Origin: Calidifontimicrobium sp035325925
GTDB lineage: Bacteria > Pseudomonadota > Gammaproteobacteria > Burkholderiales > Burkholderiaceae_C
Length of the DNA stretch: 64,000 bases
NCBI RefSeq assembly: GCF_035325925.1
Contig: NZ_DAOKZA010000019.1
Coordinates: 7,377-71,376, forward strand
Direction: 5' to 3'
The notes beneath the pieces are model-generated. The model made no database searches. It was not told the origin of the DNA and worked only from the letters and a program-made list of their open reading frames with translations. Positions 63,554-64,000 of the stretch are shown here, piece by piece. Each line of letters opens with the position of its first letter. The first letter of the stretch is position 1. The translations under genes and the position numbers were made by a program.

Positions 63554-64000
63554 TCACTTCGCCGGCACGGGCCGGGCTTCGGTGCCGCGCGCCCTGGCGA
63601 TCGTCGCGCCGGCTTCGTCGCGCGCGGCGAGTTCGGTGAGCGCGCGCTTGTACTCGTGCGGGAACACCTTGACGAACTTCGCGCGCGACGCGGCCCAGTG
63701 GTCGAGGATCTCGCGCGCGCGCAGCGAGCCGGTCCATCGGTGGTGGTCCTCGACGAGCTTGCGCAGCTGCACCTCGTCGGCCTGGCCGCGGTGCAGCGCA
63801 CCGCCGGCGGCGAGCTGCTCCTCGGCCGTGACGACGCGCTCGAGCGCGACCATCGCGGTGTTGCAGCGCTTCGCGAACTGGCCGTCCTCGTCGTAGACGT
63901 AGGCGACGCCGCCGGACATGCCGGCCGCGAAGTTGCGCCCGGTCCTGCCCAGCACCGCCACCGTGCCGCCGGTCATGTACTCGCAGCCGTGGTCGCCGGT
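63554..64000 (-). CDS. gltB: glutamate synthase large subunit, C-terminal end only
   Basis: The frame runs off the right edge of the window. The visible 148 residues are the end of the gltB C-terminal GXGXG beta-helix domain (CEYMTGGTVAVLGRTGRNFAAGMSGGVAYVYDEDG) followed by the usual helical tail. An internal ATG at 63976 is not the start. Same strand as, and just upstream of, gltD. Confidence 0.93.
   Translation of the reverse strand, partial: TGDHGCEYMTGGTVAVLGRTGRNFAAGMSGGVAYVYDEDGQFAKRCNTAMVALERVVTAEEQLAAGGALHRGQADEVQLRKLVEDHHRWTGSLRAREILDHWAASRAKFVKVFPHEYKRALTELAARDEAGATIARARGTEARPVPAK

Overview
The window is a very GC-rich, densely coded piece of a betaproteobacterial chromosome, most likely Burkholderiales of the Rubrivivax/Leptothrix type. 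This rests on gene order (hrcA/nadK/recN, mutM-TPR-lolB-ispE-tRNA-Gln-prs-rplY-pth, bolA-murA-hisGD..., gltBD-mla) and on protein family signatures. It is an inference, because no rRNA lies in the window. No transposase, integrase, phage gene or CRISPR array was seen, and no stretch of 300 bases lacks a gene.

Left part (1-19.4 kb), mostly housekeeping. It holds a truncated SlyB-like lipoprotein, a MetE-C-like methyltransferase, a lysidine-type tRNA-Ile(CAU), an orphan polyamine-binding protein, and hrcA divergent from nadK-recN-rapZ-LonN. On the opposite strand are mutM, a dynamin-like GTPase and mutY. They are followed by a TPR protein, lolB, ispE, tRNA-Gln, prs, rplY and pth. Four tandem copies of a terminator-like hairpin separate rplY from pth.

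Middle-left (19.4-28.3 kb), all on the minus strand: bolA-murA-hisG-hisD-hisC-hisB-hisH-hisA-hisF, joined by stop/start overlaps to rsmD-coaD and followed by a ferredoxin. hisI and hisE are not here. Next come lemA with an M48 membrane peptidase, and a YadGH-type ABC exporter.

Middle-right (32.7-57.9 kb), a metabolic accessory block. It carries a TetR regulator, a split indolepyruvate oxidoreductase (iorA, iorB) with a TctC-type binding protein and a LysR regulator, and a wax ester synthase/DGAT divergent from an acyl-CoA-binding protein. It also has threonine aldolase, a polyhydroxyalkanoate-system protein, a molybdopterin oxidoreductase, several peptidases or amidases, gamma-glutamyltransferase, pgi and tal. 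The block ends with an acetoin-dehydrogenase-like E1 pair followed by a free lipoyl domain, a lipoate ligase-like protein and an AcoX-like kinase.

Right end (58-64 kb): the Mla phospholipid-transport cluster mlaF-E-D-A-C-B, preceded by gltD and the end of gltB. In many Burkholderiales gltBD-mla-yadGH-bolA-murA-his forms one continuous minus-strand series. Here the accessory block splits that series between mlaB and yadG, and lemA/M48 splits it again before bolA.

Recurrent features are GTGA/ATGA stop-start overlaps, several start codons lying 6-7 nt after a -10-like hexamer (possible leaderless mRNAs), and a dispersed GC-rich palindromic element placed just after stop codons.
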